From: Fibrobacter succinogenes
GTDB lineage: Bacteria > Fibrobacterota > Fibrobacteria > Fibrobacterales > Fibrobacteraceae
Direction of reading: 5' to 3'
Length of the DNA: 64,000 nt
NCBI GenBank assembly: GCA_902756345.1
Contig: CACVQR010000016.1
Span: 20,794-84,793, forward strand
Shown here: positions 51,826-61,120 of the stretch, piece after piece
How the letters are laid out: the number at the start of each line of letters is the position of its first letter
Position numbering within the stretch: position 1 is the stretch's first letter
Translations under genes and position numbers: made by a program
Notes under the pieces: model-generated
The model's input: the letters and a program-made list of their open reading frames with translations, nothing else
Told to the model about the DNA's origin: nothing
Database searches by the model: none

Positions 51826-54800
51826 TTACTTCACCACGCCCACGCGGTAGAGTTTCTGCTTGGTCTTGCCGCTTTCAAACTTCACCTTGAGGCGAGCAGT
51901 GTAAACGTCAGAACCCAAATCCTTCAAGTCAAGGTTTTCAAACTGGTTTCGGCCCTGTTTTACGCCAGTTACCTTTTTCTTGAATACACAAAGGCCTGTA
52001 ATGTCGTAAAGTTCAAGGGTCGCATTCTGCGCCGCAGCGCCGACTTCAAAACGAGCCTTCGCTACGCCTCCACGGACCGGGTTCGGGAACATGAAGAATT
52101 CCGTAATTTCATCTTTTGCGGTCACCTTCTTTACGTCGGCAAGCTTGGAGGCATCAAAGTAACCCGCACGTTCGTTACCGCCGGCCGGGAGCGTCCATGC
52201 CGCCTCCGATTCTGCCGCGGCGCTAGAAGCCTTGCGCAGGCGGAATGCAGTCACGTTATTGCGGTGCAATGCATAAAGTTCCGGGCCCGCAGACTTCTTG
52301 TCAGAAACCGCATTCGCCACAAAGATACTCATGGGCTGAATCACGCTCGTAGAATCCATATCTTCGTAGCTGCCCGCCGCAATGGGGAAGCCGTCCTTGC
52401 TAGTAAGCATCTTTCCCTTGCCGGTCACCGCGTAAACCAGGCCATTGTTACTCGGCACCAGAATTTCAGGCACGTCATCGCCATTGACGTCTACGAGAAT
52501 CGGGTCGCTAAAGAATCCGTAAACAGGTGCTCCGCGGCTAATCTTCACCGGGAATCCGGCAATGGGGAGTCCCGAACGGTCAAGCGCATAAACCATGTTA
52601 TCGCCCAGGAACACGACTTCAGGGTAGCCGTCATTGTTGATATCGCCGATGGCGATGCCGGAGGTTTCATCCTTCAGGCCACTTGTGCCTGCAGCACCGC
52701 GCTTGTAAAATTTATTCCACTTGCCCTTCGCAATTGCCGTACCGCGACTACCGACAGCGACCACATCCTCTTTACCGTCACGGTCTAAATCTGTACATGC
52801 AATGCGATACTTTTCATCAGCACGGCCATTCAATTTCAACTCGGCGCCATTCAAGAAAACAGAATTCACCGAAGCCACATAATAAGCGATTGCAGGCTTT
52901 CCATCAGCCATTCCGCAATAAGCCATATCTGTCATATCAGAATAGTCGCCGTTAGAACCTTCATTACGCGGGGCAATCTTGCCTTCATTCACATTGTAGG
53001 CAAAGAGGCCTTTTTTGGTCGTAAAGTAAACGTCGCCATCAACAATCATCGGCCCCGCCACCGCAGAATCAACGCTAACCGGTTCCTGCGTAGGCAAACC
53101 GCCCACAAAGCGGGTCCTTACCAGCTTGTTTGCATGCAGGCTATAAACGTCCTTGCCGTCGCTTGCCATGCCCACCAGCGGACCGTAGCTTGCGCCCACG
53201 CGGTACAGAGGCACCTCGCGTTCGGCACCATTACGATTCAAAGTCTTCTGCACAATCGCGGTATCAGCCGGGAACAAGGTGTCACCCATCGCATTGAACA
53301 CTTGGAGCGTTCCATCCATGGCGCCTACGACCAAGAGTTTTTCGCCATCCTTTTCAGGATTGTCCACAAACACAGCTCCACGCACGGCAGAGGCAAGGCC
53401 AATGTTGCGCGGGAATGCAGCACCATCGATGCTTCCGTCGTCAATACTGATGGTCACACTGATCTTCTGCGCACCAAAATTCACCACGCTATCGCCCATG
53501 AACGAATTCGCGGTCTTTTCGGTACGGGCGCCCTTCGGGACATTCACCGCAATCTTGATTCCGGTATAGCCACCTTGGGTCGTCATGGTGTTTGCATAAC
53601 CGGTAGAACCAATCGTCTTGACCGTATCGAACTTTTGCTTGGAATCCTTAGCGGGCTTGCGCAGGTGCGGCAACAAGTCTGTACCCGAACCGTAGTCGTA
53701 AGTATCTTCGCCCAGCGCATTCTTGAACGTCTTACCGATGCTCAAGATTCCGTCGGCTTCGACCATCGCAATACCGAACTGGTGATCGCGCAAAGTATCG
53801 CCACCCCAGAAGTTTGCAATGCCGTATTCCAGCGTCTGTCGCAAGTACCAGTCATTCACGCGCCAGACCACAATGCCGCTCGCCGGGATACCTGCATCGT
53901 AGCTGCTGATGTCGACAATAACTCCCTTCGCTTTTTTCTTGTTGACCTTGCACTTTTTCGCGCAATCTACGCTATCCTCAAAAACCAGGTGCAAGCTGTC
54001 TACAGGCACAGTCTTGATTGTGGTATCGGAACTTTCGCCAGCACCGCTTAGCGACACGCTGACTTCGCCCTCTTTATTCCAGCTGCGCTGGCGGTTTTCA
54101 ATCAGCAGGTATTCACTTGCAGAAAGCGGGACTTTCACAATCTCGGTTCCCTTGCCGGTACCCGCCGCCGAAATTTCAACCGTCACGGGCTTGCCGGCCA
54201 CCGGGCGGACTTCTTTTACCGGAGTCCAGCCCATGTAGGCGCGTTCCCATGCAGCAGGCAGCGAAGGCAAGAACCCGTTGCCCGCATTGTAGCCCGCAAA
54301 GTCCATCACGTCGTAATAACCCAGGCGGCTAATGCCCTTCACCACATCGTATGTATTCGGGAGCCCGAGTTCGCGCGCGATCTGGTTCACAATGATTCCG
54401 TTCACGCCCCAGTTCAGGCCGTCCTGCGACGCGGTTTCGCTCGTGACCATAATCGATTTCAGCGTATCGATGGCGGAGCCCTTCAAAATCAAGCCCTCGG
54501 CCACCAGCGAATCCTTGCCGTTCGCCTTCTTGCCCTCCTTGCGGAAGGCCGCATTCTTGATTGAATCCGGCAAGTACTGCCAGGCGGACTTGTCAATGTA
54601 TACATCCATAAAGTCGCCCGGCGTATCGGCGCCGCGCGTTCCCATGCTACCGCCGTCAACCAGCCGGCTTGCGCCCGCATGAATGATCATGTAGGCACGT
54701 TTGGTATTCGGGTTTTCCGAAAGCGGTTCGTTAAACGGAGAATCACCCGATTCGTGCGCCGCCATCACGGCATCATAAATAAACTGCAAGTAGTCGCGAC

Positions 54801-55212
54801 TGCGGGCATCGTCGAATTCCGCCGTCTTTTCGCCTTTCATCTTGCTCGTGCGGTTATAGTCGATAATCTGCTTTTTCAGCTTGTAGGCACTCGATTCCTT
54901 CGGGTAAACATGCGCATCAATTACTACGTTGCCATTACTCGCCTTGTTAAAATAGGCGTTGGCAAACTCAAAATGTTTTCTCCAGTAAGGCGTGCTGTTT
55001 CGCACCCCCTGCGGGTCCAGGCTATAGGCGTCTTTTTTCGCCTTGTCAGAATCAAAAAGCCCCGTTCCGGTTGTCAGGCTATTATCTGTTTTTTCTTCGG
55101 CAAATTCTACGCGAATGGCAAAAATCTGTAGCGTATCCGCAGCAAAAGACGTCGCTAAAGCGAATAGCCCAAAAACCAATGCAAAAATCTTAGCATTTAA
55201 CTTCATAACCAT
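51826..55212 (-). CDS. Large secreted M6-peptidase-like protein with lost catalytic site, FG-GAP repeats and sorting tail
   Basis: A 1128-residue exported protein. After a signal peptide (1-24) comes an M6 (immune-inhibitor-A-like) peptidase domain (~25-390). At the position of the zinc motif HExxH the sequence reads NQIARELGLPNTYD (Asn276, Gln277, Arg280), so both His and the catalytic Glu are replaced. Residues ~580-990 contain FG-GAP/VCBS-like repeats (DLDRDGKEDVV, DINNDGYPEVV, DVNGDDVPEIL). The last ~85 residues (FMFPNPVRGGVAKARFEV ... YRVGVVK) resemble a type-A sorting domain of type IX secretion. A binding or display role is likely rather than proteolysis. Confidence 0.82.
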   Translation of the reverse strand: MVMKLNAKIFALVFGLFALATSFAADTLQIFAIRVEFAEEKTDNSLTTGTGLFDSDKAKKDAYSLDPQGVRNSTPYWRKHFEFANAYFNKASNGNVVIDAHVYPKESSAYKLKKQIIDYNRTSKMKGEKTAEFDDARSRDYLQFIYDAVMAAHESGDSPFNEPLSENPNTKRAYMIIHAGASRLVDGGSMGTRGADTPGDFMDVYIDKSAWQYLPDSIKNAAFRKEGKKANGKDSLVAEGLILKGSAIDTLKSIMVTSETASQDGLNWGVNGIIVNQIARELGLPNTYDVVKGISRLGYYDVMDFAGYNAGNGFLPSLPAAWERAYMGWTPVKEVRPVAGKPVTVEISAAGTGKGTEIVKVPLSASEYLLIENRQRSWNKEGEVSVSLSGAGESSDTTIKTVPVDSLHLVFEDSVDCAKKCKVNKKKAKGVIVDISSYDAGIPASGIVVWRVNDWYLRQTLEYGIANFWGGDTLRDHQFGIAMVEADGILSIGKTFKNALGEDTYDYGSGTDLLPHLRKPAKDSKQKFDTVKTIGSTGYANTMTTQGGYTGIKIAVNVPKGARTEKTANSFMGDSVVNFGAQKISVTISIDDGSIDGAAFPRNIGLASAVRGAVFVDNPEKDGEKLLVVGAMDGTLQVFNAMGDTLFPADTAIVQKTLNRNGAEREVPLYRVGASYGPLVGMASDGKDVYSLHANKLVRTRFVGGLPTQEPVSVDSAVAGPMIVDGDVYFTTKKGLFAYNVNEGKIAPRNEGSNGDYSDMTDMAYCGMADGKPAIAYYVASVNSVFLNGAELKLNGRADEKYRIACTDLDRDGKEDVVAVGSRGTAIAKGKWNKFYKRGAAGTSGLKDETSGIAIGDINNDGYPEVVFLGDNMVYALDRSGLPIAGFPVKISRGAPVYGFFSDPILVDVNGDDVPEILVPSNNGLVYAVTGKGKMLTSKDGFPIAAGSYEDMDSTSVIQPMSIFVANAVSDKKSAGPELYALHRNNVTAFRLRKASSAAAESEAAWTLPAGGNERAGYFDASKLADVKKVTAKDEITEFFMFPNPVRGGVAKARFEVGAAAQNATLELYDITGLCVFKKKVTGVKQGRNQFENLDLKDLGSDVYTARLKVKFESGKTKQKLYRVGVVK

Positions 55213-55245
55213 AATTTACAAAATAGACGAAAACCTAGACGCGAC

Positions 55246-56706
55246 TCATTCTAGATTTTTGACACAACGGACTGGATTCGCCGAATTTTTCAGTCCGGAA
55301 GACATTGACAAACGCGTCGAATACGCATCAAAGTAGGCGATTTCCGCCATTTCATTTTCAAACGCGAGTCCGGCATACATATCCTCTCTAAACGACCAAA
55401 AACCGGTATAATATTTATTGGCTTGAAAACTATACTGGTAGGTAGAAACCGGCAATATCGAGAATCCGTACTCATCCGTACCGTTTCCGCGTCCGTCCCA
55501 CCCCTTGTTCGATTTAAGGAGCGTCCCCGCCACGGACACCCCTCCTATCTCTCGGGCGAGATATTCCCATTCATACCTATCGGGCAAATGCCACCCTTCG
55601 GGGCATACCCCACGCACCACAGAACTCAGATATATCTTTTCGGAACAATAAACGTCATAACCGCAGCCTTTACCCATTTCACTAAACATGGCTACGCTAT
55701 CCATCGCGGCACTCCACAGATACAGGCGCCCATACACGTCACAACTGTCAGTCTCGTTAAAAGGACAAAAACTCGACGAATCCAGTTCAGCCGTTTTCTG
55801 CGTATAACGGTAATTCAAGTTTTCAGCCATCCAGGTAAAGCCAACTATCGTCACCGTCTTATAGACATGTCCATCGCGGGAATCTGTCATTGTCCCCATT
55901 TCAAATTCAACGGATTTGCGGCGCGCATTATCCTTATAATCAAAAGACGGTTCCATGGAATCGGGCATAAACCCTTCGGAATCCATAACGCAGCGAACAG
56001 AAGCTGCACCTTGGTCGTCACCGCATTCATAATCCCCGACGTCAAAATCATCTCCAATAATGACTTTCGTCCCGCACCGATCCGCCTGCGAAGACGCCCA
56101 GAAATATCCAGCATCCCGATCATCCACATAGTTGGCATCCCAGCTTTTATATCCCCCGGCACGAGCTCCAAAGCCATAAGTATCAAGTCCCCCTTTAGGG
56201 CAAGCGTCATCAAAATCGCACCATTCTTCACTCTGCGATTTTAATTTATGCACAATATCCGTTCCAACAAAGGCAAAAAGAGTATCCCATTCCGCAAGCG
56301 ATGGCAAATGCCACCCTTCAGGGCACACGCCACGCATTACTGGAGCCAAGTCGCAGGAATCTTTTTCGGCACAGTCAGGCCTACCTACGGCAACATACCA
56401 CGGATACAGTTTTCCATACGTATCGCAATATTCAAACTTGTCATCAAAGCAAAAAGAATCACCCGCTTCCAGCCTTAAATTTTCCGCCATCCAAGTCTGG
56501 CTGCCTATCATCACCGTCCTGTATGATTTCCCATCGCGACGGTCAACCAAGTTCCCGTAGGCAACCGACAGATTCCATTTCATAGGATTCTTCTCGGTGA
56601 CTTCCGATTCATCATCTTGCTTAGCAGAAGTTGTATTTGAGCCATCGCCACTACACGCAGCCAGTACAAGGCCCAACATCACGATCGTGTAAAACAGTTT
56701 TCTCAT
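55246..56706 (-). CDS. Lipoprotein with two Fibrobacter major paralogous (TIGR02145-type) domains
   Basis: A 486-residue lipoprotein (lipobox VLAAC, Cys18). Two ~190-residue copies of the Fibrobacter-expanded domain occur at about 55-250 and 275-485. Each has the same order of marks: DGKSYRTVMIGSQTWMAENL or DGHVYKTVTIVGFTWMAENL, YGKLYPW or YGRLYLW, VMRGVCPEGWHLPS or VVRGVCPEGWHLPD, and a closing VRCV. The fold is related to the FGE/C-type-lectin group. Function is not known. The adjacent FGE-like lipoprotein points to a shared surface or binding theme. Confidence 0.9.
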   Translation of the reverse strand: MRKLFYTIVMLGLVLAACSGDGSNTTSAKQDDESEVTEKNPMKWNLSVAYGNLVDRRDGKSYRTVMIGSQTWMAENLRLEAGDSFCFDDKFEYCDTYGKLYPWYVAVGRPDCAEKDSCDLAPVMRGVCPEGWHLPSLAEWDTLFAFVGTDIVHKLKSQSEEWCDFDDACPKGGLDTYGFGARAGGYKSWDANYVDDRDAGYFWASSQADRCGTKVIIGDDFDVGDYECGDDQGAASVRCVMDSEGFMPDSMEPSFDYKDNARRKSVEFEMGTMTDSRDGHVYKTVTIVGFTWMAENLNYRYTQKTAELDSSSFCPFNETDSCDVYGRLYLWSAAMDSVAMFSEMGKGCGYDVYCSEKIYLSSVVRGVCPEGWHLPDRYEWEYLAREIGGVSVAGTLLKSNKGWDGRGNGTDEYGFSILPVSTYQYSFQANKYYTGFWSFREDMYAGLAFENEMAEIAYFDAYSTRLSMSSGLKNSANPVRCVKNLE

Positions 56707-56733
56707 TGTTCCTCCCCCTTGGAAGAATCAAGG

Positions 56734-57513
56734 CTATTCCCCGACGCGCTTGAAGCTCTTGGGAATGTTCAAACGCCAAGTTCCAGAACTGAACGACTTG
56801 TTGCGAGTCACCTTCTTGATTTTTATTTCAAGGAATTTCTCGCCGTCTAATTCAAATATAATATTTGACGGAGTTTCTACGCCCTCGAATTGCTTGAAAT
56901 CATTAAAATGAATCGTTTCGGTCTTGCCGCCGCGGCCTATGCGCGAAAGCCAGGCGACATGTTCGCCCTCTTTTGCAAAACGGAAAAAGCGCCCCGTCTT
57001 TTCGCGGGCATAAATCGCGCCTTCTACACGCGTCGAATCTTCGGGCGGAGCCACTTCTTCGTAGACTTCAGGCAACAGGCGGCCATCAAAAATGTCGGCC
57101 ACCTGGTGAATATGCACCATCGGGAGACCGTCGTTATTCAAGAGTCCCACCATATAGCCCACACCCTTCATGTAAAGTTTTTCAGTCGGGAAAGTCATCT
57201 GCCAGCCTTCTTCTTGCCACAGGAGCGAGGCCACGCCAATACCCAGCGGGCCCGTAAGTTCCATGCGGTAACGCTTGCCCGGCACCGAGAACAAGACCGC
57301 ATCAAACTCCTGGGTTTTCAATTCCTGTGTCGCAGAATCCTGCTGATATATCGTGAGCAAGAACTTGGCGCGCAGACTATCGCGCGGAGCTTCGACAGTC
57401 GCATTGCTATCGGCCGCAGCAGTCGGTTCTATCACAGGCTTTTTACCCGCGCATCCGGCAAGAATGCACAACGCAAGTAGAATGACAGATATAGAACAAA
57501 AAAACTTCAACAA
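56734..57513 (-). CDS. LolB/DUF4292-like lipoprotein
   Basis: A 259-residue lipoprotein (signal core FFCSISVILLALCILAGC). The mature part has a LolB-like beta-barrel feel: SLRAKFLLTIYQQDSATQEL, FDAVLFSVPGKRYRMELTG, ASLLWQEEGWQMTF and TEKLYMKG. LolB-type proteins carry lipoproteins or lipids to the outer membrane; the assignment is by pattern only. A TTG near 57513 follows AAGGA and opens the signal peptide; the upstream ATG at 57555 lies at the edge of the heptad array and was rejected. Confidence 0.65.
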   Translation of the reverse strand: MLKFFCSISVILLALCILAGCAGKKPVIEPTAAADSNATVEAPRDSLRAKFLLTIYQQDSATQELKTQEFDAVLFSVPGKRYRMELTGPLGIGVASLLWQEEGWQMTFPTEKLYMKGVGYMVGLLNNDGLPMVHIHQVADIFDGRLLPEVYEEVAPPEDSTRVEGAIYAREKTGRFFRFAKEGEHVAWLSRIGRGGKTETIHFNDFKQFEGVETPSNIIFELDGEKFLEIKIKKVTRNKSFSSGTWRLNIPKSFKRVGE

Positions 57514-57547
57514 AAGATCCTTCGATTTGATCAATTTGACACTTGTG

Positions 57548-57610
57548 ACATGCAATGTGTAATGTGTGATTTATCATCTCACATTTCTCATTTCACATCT
57601 CACATTAGCC
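57548..57610. repeat. Inverted heptad array (ATGTGAA type) between two lipoprotein genes
   Basis: Nine heptads in one register. The left units read ATGTGTA and ATGTGTG; the right units read ATCTCAC, ATTTCTC, ATTTCAC, i.e. the reverse complement family (ATGTGAG/ATGTGAA). Same family as 12368 and 29475. Confidence 0.85.
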
Positions 57611-57615
57611 TCAGT

Positions 57616-57643
57616 TTACTTCCTACCGTCTTGCCTACTTCTT
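57616..57643. repeat. CTACTTC-type heptads at the 3' end of the TPR gene
   Basis: A short run of the CTACNNN family, sharing the 14-mer ACTTCCTACCGTCT with the array between znuC and znuB. The TAG stop codon of the TPR lipoprotein gene falls inside a CTACTTC unit. Confidence 0.65.
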
Positions 57644-59563
57644 AAAAAACTTTTTCACGGCAGGGTGATGCGGCTGCAGCTTTTTCAGTTTCTTGTAAGC
57701 GGCCTTGGTTTCAGTCTTCATGCCAAGCGCTTCGTAAATGGCCGCCATGTGTTCCCAGTAAACATAGTCGTCATCAAAATGCGGGCTCTTGATGAGTTTC
57801 ATCACCGTGAGCGCATCTTCGAATTTTCCCTTGCGGTAAAATCCCCAGGCTCTCGAATCAAGGTACGCTTCCGAGGGTTCGCCGCCCTGTTCCATCAAGA
57901 GGGCTTTGTCAACCATGGCAATTCCCTTGTCCAATTCTTCGGGGCTGCGGTTCAAGTCAATCAGCGTGTAGCCATAGTAATTCAAGACTTCGGCGCGGTC
58001 AATCGAAGTTTTTTCAAAGCGAAGTACGTACTCGAATATGGCAAACGCTTCATCGTAGCGTTCCAGGCGTTCCAGGTTCATGGCGCGCAGTACACGGGTC
58101 TGCAAGTCCGAAGAATCCTTCGAGGCAAGATCTTTGTAGAATTCGTCGGCACGTTCACGCAAAGCCTTCGACTTCTTGATTCTTGCCGGATCCCCGATAT
58201 CCTTCTGCCAGATTTCCTGGGCTTCGGCACTCAAAAGGCGGGCATACACGTTGCGGAACTGGCGCCTGTTACGTTCGACATCCATCTTCATGCGCATCAT
58301 CGAGGCAGAATCAGCGATTCCTTCCATCGGAGTCCACTTGTCCCACACGGCAATCACCGAGTCGAGCATCTTGTAAGCCTTGGGGTACATGCCGGCCGAG
58401 CCGTAAGTCAACGCGAGCGAGGCCTTGTCGCCACCCATGGCGGCAGAGTCCGCCTTTTCGGCGTAGCGCACGGCATCCTTAATCTTCTTTTCTTTAAAGG
58501 CAATGGCCGAAAGCGTGTGGTAGGCGCCCGTCACATAAATGCGCTGGTCAGCAATATTCTCTGCGGCATATTTCAAGTGCACCTTGGCGCTGTCATAGTC
58601 ACCGTACACGTTTTCGTACTGGCCCAAGAAATTTGCAAGGAGCGGAGTACGCACTTGGTCCACCGAATACTTTTTCTTGAGCAAGGCGTAGGCAGAATCG
58701 CGCTTGTTGCTTTCGGCAAGCGAACTCATCAAAAGAACGACCATCGATTCATCATCTTCCGTCGATTCCGTTAGCGTATCTACAATCGCCTGAGCCTCTT
58801 TCATGCGTTTCTGGAACACAAGCCCTTGCACCATCTGCAAAAGCATCTTCTTGTCGCCAGTCGCCTCGTGGCCCTTTTCAAAGAGTTCCACGACAGCAGA
58901 ATCCTTGCCCAAGTCAAGTAAAAGCTTTAGCTGGCGCTGGAACAGCGACGGCATGTAATTCACTTGCGGCAAAAGCAAGTCATAAATGCGAACCAATTCC
59001 TTGGCGTCTTGAATCGCTTCCAGGAACAGGCTGTAATCGTACAAGAGCGTCATGTCCTGGTAACGCGAAGAATCGAGCGCCGCATTAAAATACTTGCGGG
59101 CCGAATCGGCGCGGCCGTCTTTCACGTACAAATGGGCAAGAATTCCCAGCTGCGAAGCCGTTGCTCGACCCTTTAAAGTCTGTGCGTGCTGGGCCTGCAC
59201 CAAGGCGGCGGAATCCGCTCCGCGAGCCATCATGATTTCAGCAAGCTTGAACGCCAAAAAGCGGTTCTTGGTATCCGATTCTGCAGCATGCTGCCAGAAC
59301 ACATTTGCCAAGGCCTTTTCGCCGCGGAGTTCCATTTCCTGGGCGCGAATGAACGATTCATGCGCCGCATCTACATTCAGCGCATAAGCCTGTTCTTCTG
59401 CAAATTTGATTGAATCGATTTTTGCATTGACAGCAGCCGCAATAGCCGCAGAATCAGCAGCGGTCAAGGCACTCCCTTTTTTTGACGAAGCGCACGCCCC
59501 GAGCGAAAGCGACATCGCAAAGAGAGTCGCTATAAAAGAAAGTGAAAGTAGCAATGCCCTCAT
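57635..59563 (-). CDS. TPR-repeat lipoprotein
   Basis: A 642-residue lipoprotein (lipobox LGACA, about Cys24). Almost the whole chain is helical tetratricopeptide-type repeats (RAQEMELRGEKALANVFWQH, ARKYFNAALDSSRYQDMTLLY, EYVLRFEKTSIDRAEVLNYYG shown only in part here), with Asp-Ser-Ala-rich junctions. Such proteins usually scaffold outer-membrane or peptidoglycan complexes. The ATG at 59563 was taken because AAAAGG precedes it; it lies seven bases after the PASTA gene stop. The next gene downstream encodes the LolB-like lipoprotein. Confidence 0.85.
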   Translation of the reverse strand: MRALLLSLSFIATLFAMSLSLGACASSKKGSALTAADSAAIAAAVNAKIDSIKFAEEQAYALNVDAAHESFIRAQEMELRGEKALANVFWQHAAESDTKNRFLAFKLAEIMMARGADSAALVQAQHAQTLKGRATASQLGILAHLYVKDGRADSARKYFNAALDSSRYQDMTLLYDYSLFLEAIQDAKELVRIYDLLLPQVNYMPSLFQRQLKLLLDLGKDSAVVELFEKGHEATGDKKMLLQMVQGLVFQKRMKEAQAIVDTLTESTEDDESMVVLLMSSLAESNKRDSAYALLKKKYSVDQVRTPLLANFLGQYENVYGDYDSAKVHLKYAAENIADQRIYVTGAYHTLSAIAFKEKKIKDAVRYAEKADSAAMGGDKASLALTYGSAGMYPKAYKMLDSVIAVWDKWTPMEGIADSASMMRMKMDVERNRRQFRNVYARLLSAEAQEIWQKDIGDPARIKKSKALRERADEFYKDLASKDSSDLQTRVLRAMNLERLERYDEAFAIFEYVLRFEKTSIDRAEVLNYYGYTLIDLNRSPEELDKGIAMVDKALLMEQGGEPSEAYLDSRAWGFYRKGKFEDALTVMKLIKSPHFDDDYVYWEHMAAIYEALGMKTETKAAYKKLKKLQPHHPAVKKFFKK

Positions 59564-59570
59564 GAGCCTT

Positions 59571-60344
59571 TTAGTCCGCAATCACGAAGTTAATCTTGGT
59601 GTCGGGCGGCAAATAATCGCCATGCTTCGGCGAAGTCTCGATCACCGTACCAGGCGCACGGCCTTCTTCGTCTTTTTTGCGCTTGATTTTTCCGACTTTA
59701 AAGCCGAGAGTTTCAAGTTTAATATAAACGTTATCAATCTGCTCGCCGCTAAAGTCCGGCAGAACTGTTTTACCCTGGGTAGCGCCAGCCGAAATCACGA
59801 CCTTCACCGTGTCGCCAATGCGGACCTTTTCGCCGGCCACAGGAATCGTGCGAATCACGACACCGCGGGGAATGCTCTGGTGAGCGCCCTTCACGATAGC
59901 GCCTTGCACAAGGCCAGCGCGAGCAAGCGAGATAGAAGCCTGTTTCTGGCTCTTGCCGCGCAGATCAGGAATTTCCACTTCGCGAAGTCCCAAGCTCCTG
60001 GTAAGTTTGACCGTGCGGCCAAGCTTTGCTGTACGGCCAGCGGCAGGCATCTGCACAAGGACCATGCCGGCCGGAATCTGCGCGCTGTAGCGGCCTTCTT
60101 CAAGCCATTCGTACTTGAATCCGGCATCTTCCAAAGCCTTCTGGGCGGCATCTTCGCTCATGCCTTCCAAATTCGGGACTTCGCCTGTAGAGGCAAAATG
60201 GCCCGAAAAAATCGGCATGACAAGTTTATCCACAAAGAACGCCAACAGGACCAGTAATACAATCCAGACGCAAAGAGCCTTCACTACAGGCGCCTTTTTG
60301 GCCCAGGACAAAACTTTATTCAAAACAGACTTTACTTTATCCAT
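59571..60344 (-). CDS. Single-pass membrane protein with PASTA repeats
   Basis: A 257-residue protein. A basic N-terminus and one membrane helix (VVKALCVWIVLLVLLAFF, ~22-42) are followed by three PASTA domains: VPNLEGMSEDAAQKALEDAG, IPDLRGKSQKQASISLARAG and LPDFSGEQIDNVYIKLETLG. PASTA repeats bind peptidoglycan stem peptides. No kinase or penicillin-binding domain is attached. The ATG at 60344 lies directly after a heptad array and has no visible SD. Confidence 0.9.
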   Translation of the reverse strand: MDKVKSVLNKVLSWAKKAPVVKALCVWIVLLVLLAFFVDKLVMPIFSGHFASTGEVPNLEGMSEDAAQKALEDAGFKYEWLEEGRYSAQIPAGMVLVQMPAAGRTAKLGRTVKLTRSLGLREVEIPDLRGKSQKQASISLARAGLVQGAIVKGAHQSIPRGVVIRTIPVAGEKVRIGDTVKVVISAGATQGKTVLPDFSGEQIDNVYIKLETLGFKVGKIKRKKDEEGRAPGTVIETSPKHGDYLPPDTKINFVIAD

Positions 60345-60346
60345 AA

Positions 60347-60381
60347 CTAATTCTGAATTCCGAAATCCGAACTCCGAATTC
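60347..60381. repeat. GAATTCG-type heptad array before the PASTA gene
   Basis: Five heptads in register; on the minus strand they read GAATTCG, GAGTTCG, GATTTCG and two further variants. They fill the gap between the Crp-family gene and the PASTA start codon. Confidence 0.82.
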
Positions 60382-60383
60382 AC

Positions 60384-61094
60384 CTACCCTTTAGTAGCTT
60401 TCTCCTGCAAAGCGGTTTCATCGAAAATGACAATGTCTTTTCCGGTCATGGCGATGGCGTTTGCCTTTACAAGCATCGAGCAAATGCGACTCACCGTTTC
60501 GCGAGTGGTACCCGACATGTCTGCCAACTGCTGCTGAGTCGGACGGTTGTGAATCACCGTCACCATCTGGCCGTTGTCCGTATGAATGCGCATGCCGCGT
60601 TCTTCCATGAGGTTCAGGAGAGTACCTGCCACGCGACCACTTACGGACATAGTCGACAGGGAACCGATCTGTTTGTTCGCCTTACGCAGTCTCTTGCTCA
60701 TTTCGGACAAAAGAGACATCGCAATTTCAGGAGTCTGGCGAATCAACGTCAAGAACGGTTCGCGGTGGATGATCATCAGCTGCGCATCGGTCACGGTGCG
60801 CACCGAGGCGGACCTCGGTTCGCCGTCGATGAGCGACATTTCACCAAAGAAGTCACCGCGTTCCAAGAAACTGAGGATCGTCTCGCGCCCATCGACGCCG
60901 GTCATATAGACCTGCACCGTCCCAGACGCAATCAGGTACAGCGCCTTCATCGAGCAGTCGCCTTCGAGCACCACCGTTTCGTCGCGGTTGAAGTCCTGGA
61001 CAACAACCAAATTGGCAAGCAAGCCAAGTTGTTCTTCCGTCAATTCTGAGAAAAGGTCAACCCCTTTCAAGAGTCCACATACATTGTTGTCCAT
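60384..61094 (-). CDS. Crp/Fnr-family transcriptional regulator
   Basis: A 236-residue regulator. The cyclic-nucleotide-binding domain (~10-125) has LYLIASGTVQVYM, FGEMSLIDGEPRSASV. The C-terminal winged helix (~155-225) has RPTQQQLADMSGTTRETVSRIC, split as QQQLADMSGTT and RETVSRIC, the standard recognition helix. No Fnr-type Cys cluster is present, so oxygen sensing is unlikely. Ligand unknown. Confidence 0.92.
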   Translation of the reverse strand: MDNNVCGLLKGVDLFSELTEEQLGLLANLVVVQDFNRDETVVLEGDCSMKALYLIASGTVQVYMTGVDGRETILSFLERGDFFGEMSLIDGEPRSASVRTVTDAQLMIIHREPFLTLIRQTPEIAMSLLSEMSKRLRKANKQIGSLSTMSVSGRVAGTLLNLMEERGMRIHTDNGQMVTVIHNRPTQQQLADMSGTTRETVSRICSMLVKANAIAMTGKDIVIFDETALQEKATKG

Positions 61095-61120
61095 TTCTTC
61101 TTTCTCCTTCGGTTAGATTC

